Of a stretch of DNA of 64,000 nt, positions 61,989 through 64,000 are shown piece after piece. Position numbers and translations under genes: made by a program. A model generated the notes under the pieces. That model saw nothing but the letters and a program-made list of their open reading frames with translations, did not search any database and was not told the DNA's origin. Every line of letters starts with the position of its first letter. Position 1 is the first letter of the stretch. Origin of the DNA: Paludibacteraceae bacterium (GTDB lineage: Bacteria > Bacteroidota > Bacteroidia > Bacteroidales > Paludibacteraceae); assembly GCA_017527495.1 (NCBI GenBank), contig JAFXPY010000033.1:1-64000 (forward strand), written 5' to 3'.

Positions 61989-62681
61989 ATGAAAAAAATA
62001 ATTTTAGCATTTTTGTTTTTAGTGGCGTACGTTACACTTTATGCCGACAATAACAATAATTACGTGCGTCAAGAAAAAGCTCGTTTATTTGGTTTAACTA
62101 TAGGTTATTCTCAGCCATCATTTTATGAAAAGGAAGCTCTATTGTCTGCAAATACAACAACAAAATATGAAACTAATCATTTCCATAGTTTGTTGGCAGG
62201 TTTGACCATCAACCCCGAATTTGGTTCAGGGCTGGGGATACTGACAGGTGTGCAATATAATTTGGTTCCTACAGTCCAACGTGTAGGTAAGCCGCAGGAC
62301 TACATCAAGAAATCAATAATTATGCATGACATTGTGGTCCCTCTCCGAATACAATACAGGTATGAATTTACGCCGGCTTTTTCTCTTTTTGCTTACACCG
62401 GTCCTTCATTAGGCGTAGGACTATCTTTTGAAAAAACAACGCAAACCTATAAAGAGGAAAAACTTGTTGAGACGCTAAAGGAAAATTTATATAACGATTC
62501 TGCTGAAAAAATTTATTCGCGTTTTCACACTTTTTGGGGTATTGGCTTAGGAATAATACTGAATCAGCATTTTCGAATAGAGTATTTTGCTGATTGGGGG
62601 CTGAACAATATCACTCCTTATAGTTTCCGGGCAACACGTTTTAATAAAATAGCCAATGTTGCATTGTCTTATATGTTTTAA
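61989..62681 (+). CDS. Outer-membrane beta-barrel protein (PorT/OMP_b-brl type)
   Basis: A 230-residue exported protein: signal MKKIILAFLFLVAYVTLYA, then alternating amphipathic strands ('GLTIGYSQPSFY', 'HSLLAGLTINPEFGSGLGILTGVQYNL', 'VPLRIQYRYEFTPAFSLFAYTGPSLGVGLSF', 'FWGIGLGIILNQHFRIEYFADWGLNNI') ending in aromatic F. This is an eight-stranded OMP_b-brl pattern. It is 5 bases from glgB, and its stop codon overlaps the MITE-tip remnant (62679-62705). Confidence 0.82.
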   Translation: MKKIILAFLFLVAYVTLYADNNNNYVRQEKARLFGLTIGYSQPSFYEKEALLSANTTTKYETNHFHSLLAGLTINPEFGSGLGILTGVQYNLVPTVQRVGKPQDYIKKSIIMHDIVVPLRIQYRYEFTPAFSLFAYTGPSLGVGLSFEKTTQTYKEEKLVETLKENLYNDSAEKIYSRFHTFWGIGLGIILNQHFRIEYFADWGLNNITPYSFRATRFNKIANVALSYMF

Positions 62682-62705
62682 GGAGACTTCTAAGATGTAC
62701 CCTTA
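62679..62705. repeat. 27-bp remnant joining both tips of the MITE-like repeat
   Basis: The sequence runs TAAGGAGACTTCTAAG then ATGTACCCTTA. Its left arm resembles the right tip of the element at 14006-14189 (TAAGGGCACTTCTAA). Its right arm, reversed, resembles the left tip (TAAGGGTACATCTAA). It looks like a nearly complete deletion of such an element and supplies the stop codon TAA of the OMP gene. Confidence 0.5.
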
Positions 62706-62706
62706 T

Positions 62707-62742
62707 ATAACAAAAGCGAGCCGAGAGGCTCGCTTTTGTTAT
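62707..62742. terminator. Bidirectional terminator between OMP gene and dgt
   Basis: ATAACAAAAGCGAGCC (62707-62722) and GGCTCGCTTTTGTTAT (62727-62742) form a perfect 16-bp stem with loop GAGA. It covers the dgt stop codon and serves both convergent genes. Confidence 0.85.
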
Positions 62743-64000
62743 AATGTAGGAAGGCTCATGCCTGTGATTTTGCGATAGAGGTCGAGGGCGTAGTTGTCGG
62801 TCATGCCGGAGACATAGTCAAGCACCGCTTGTATGCGTGTGTAGGGTTGGGCAGAATAGACTTCAAATTGTTGCGGTATGCGCTGCAGGAGCTGTCGGCT
62901 ATAAGTCTTTTCCGGATTGAACACTGCTTCAATAAGTTCTTGCATCAAAATGTTGATAATCTTATAGCCCGCAAGTTCAATATCCAAAACATCTTGCGAA
63001 CGATAGATGCGTTCAACAGAGAGTTGAGAACATGTTTTATATGCTTGATGTTCCAGTGATGGAAGGTGTTTAATTAGTGAACCTTCAAAAGTTCCGTTTA
63101 GTATTGACTCTTCGTTTTCAATAAATATCTCGCTGCAAAGCTTAATCAGTGAGCCAATGACGCATGAACGCAAATAGGCTATTCTTTCGTTCTTGTCGTC
63201 AACCTTATTCATTATGTTGTATATTCTTTCTTTTCTTTCTCCCCCAAAGAAATTAAGAAGCAGTTGTTCAGTTTCGTCGTAAGACAGGATACGCAGTTTG
63301 TGTGCGTCCTCAATGTCCATTATCTCATAACATATATCATCGGCTGCCTCAACAAGATAGACAAGAGGGTAGCGCGCAAAAGCCATTTTTTTGCCTATCT
63401 GTGGTATGCCAAGTTTTTGTGCTATGGTGAGCCATGTCTCTTTGTCACTATCAAAGAAGCCGAATTTTTGTTTAGGCGAATCAATGGCAGAATAGGGGTA
63501 TTTAACGATGCTTGCAAGTGTGCTGTAAGTCAAGACAAAGCCTCCTTTGCGTCTGCCGTTGAATTGGTGTGTGAGCATGCGGAAGGTGTTGGCATTGCCT
63601 TCAAATTTCACGCAGTCAGCCCATTGGGCATCGGTGAGATGATATAGGGTTTTATAATCTGTTTTTGCGTCGGAAAAAAATGTGCCTATTGCATGTTCTC
63701 CGGAATGGCCAAAGGGTGGGTTGCCTAAGTCGTGTGCAAGGCAGGCGGCACTAACTATAGAGCCTATTGCGTCGAAAGGGATATCTCTTTTGGTATATTT
63801 TGCATGCATGGCATTGCCCACATTGGTGCCTAACGAACGACCAACGCTCGATACTTCAAGACTGTGTGTCAGACGGTTATGTACGAACACGCTACCCGGG
63901 AGGGGAAATACTTGTGTTTTGTTTTGCAGACGCCGGAATGGCGACGAAAAGATTAGACGGTCGTAGTCGCGCTGAAACTCAGTGCGTGAGTCGTTGTGGT
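62739..64000 (-). CDS. dgt: Deoxyguanosinetriphosphate triphosphohydrolase (partial)
   Basis: The minus-strand frame is open to base 64000, so the N-terminus is outside. The first visible residues are HNDSRTEFQRDYDRLIF..., followed by 'SSPFRRLQNKTQVFPLP', 'NRLTHSLEVSSVGRSLG', and the HD motif 'CLAHDLGNPPFGHSGE'. 'YPLVYLVEAADDICYEIMDIEDAHKL' is the second HD-side signature. Members hydrolyse dGTP to deoxyguanosine and tripolyphosphate. A Met at 63890 is internal, not the start. About 419 codons are visible. Confidence 0.93.
   Translation of the reverse strand, partial: HNDSRTEFQRDYDRLIFSSPFRRLQNKTQVFPLPGSVFVHNRLTHSLEVSSVGRSLGTNVGNAMHAKYTKRDIPFDAIGSIVSAACLAHDLGNPPFGHSGEHAIGTFFSDAKTDYKTLYHLTDAQWADCVKFEGNANTFRMLTHQFNGRRKGGFVLTYSTLASIVKYPYSAIDSPKQKFGFFDSDKETWLTIAQKLGIPQIGKKMAFARYPLVYLVEAADDICYEIMDIEDAHKLRILSYDETEQLLLNFFGGERKERIYNIMNKVDDKNERIAYLRSCVIGSLIKLCSEIFIENEESILNGTFEGSLIKHLPSLEHQAYKTCSQLSVERIYRSQDVLDIELAGYKIINILMQELIEAVFNPEKTYSRQLLQRIPQQFEVYSAQPYTRIQAVLDYVSGMTDNYALDLYRKITGMSLPTL

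Overview
The window looks like a chromosome segment of a member of the order Bacteroidales (phylum Bacteroidota). At least fourteen genes or RNAs are preceded by the Bacteroidetes promoter pair, a -33 TTTG box and a -7 TAnnTTTG box 19 to 21 bases apart. Shine-Dalgarno sequences are generally absent. The gene set is also typical of the phylum: gldE-gldD, rprX-rprY, DUF5606, DUF5063, DUF4105, a GH13_8-type branching enzyme, a fused NfnB/GltA-like oxidoreductase, and a secreted protease with a type IX secretion (T9SS)-like C-terminal signal. The DNA is AT-rich, most of it is housekeeping, and no rRNA, CRISPR array or prophage is visible. The genus cannot be fixed from the sequence.

Layout. 1-381: end of an ISAs1-family insertion sequence. 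398-722: promoter, strongly structured small RNA and terminator (6S-like candidate). 835-4338: lipoprotein and secreted M6 metalloprotease with a starch-binding-like module. 4377-5550: decayed accessory stretch holding a small membrane gene split by an in-frame TAG, an orphan gene tail, an 11-bp tandem repeat and a roughly 530-bp IS3-family remnant with both ends. 5586-10199: DUF1232, HIT, tsaB, zinc-ribbon, DUF5606, GNAT, rpsT and tRNA-Glu. 10389-12582: B12-binding radical SAM enzyme coupled to a glycosyltransferase. 12592-13911: miaB. 14006-14189: 184-bp MITE-like element with a perfect 9-bp target duplication. 14286-20200: surface polysaccharide cluster (flippase, EpsG-type polymerase, four glycosyltransferases).

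20218-23603: prs, an HD phosphohydrolase and DUF4105. 23571-27190 (minus): gldE-gldD-phosphopantetheinyl transferase-GGGP synthase-tadA. 27372-27552: array of short palindromes. 27728-38055: manC, marC, metallophosphoesterase, rpiB, an OmpA/TPR lipoprotein, psd, deoC and the fused oxidoreductase. 38039-44830 (minus): recJ-tdk-AI-2E transporter-priA-CPBP protease. 45085-51609: DUF5063, exonuclease, rRNA methyltransferase, tRNA-Cys, an unknown protein, sufB without sufC/sufD, DUF2007, efp and recO. 51619-57006 (minus): ychF, a Ca/Na antiporter and a three-gene envelope-sugar module (GtrA-deacetylase fusion, GtrB-like transferase, GT87 transferase). 57241-62681: rprX-rprY, a YhcH/YiaL protein, branching enzyme and an outer-membrane barrel. 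62739-64000 (minus): dgt, running off the end.

How genes work together. Three envelope-glycan systems are visible: the flippase/polymerase cluster, manC supplying GDP-mannose, and the 51.6-54.9 kb module. The last looks like a non-homologous counterpart of the Arn/Flm/Nax pathways, in which an undecaprenyl-phosphate sugar is made, deacetylated, flipped and transferred outside. Gliding/T9SS genes (gldE, gldD) and T9SS-like C-termini on the M6 protease suggest an active T9SS. The best candidates for something undescribed are the GtrA-deacetylase module, the structured RNA at 435-721, and the small mobile elements at 14.0, 5.0 and 27.4 kb.
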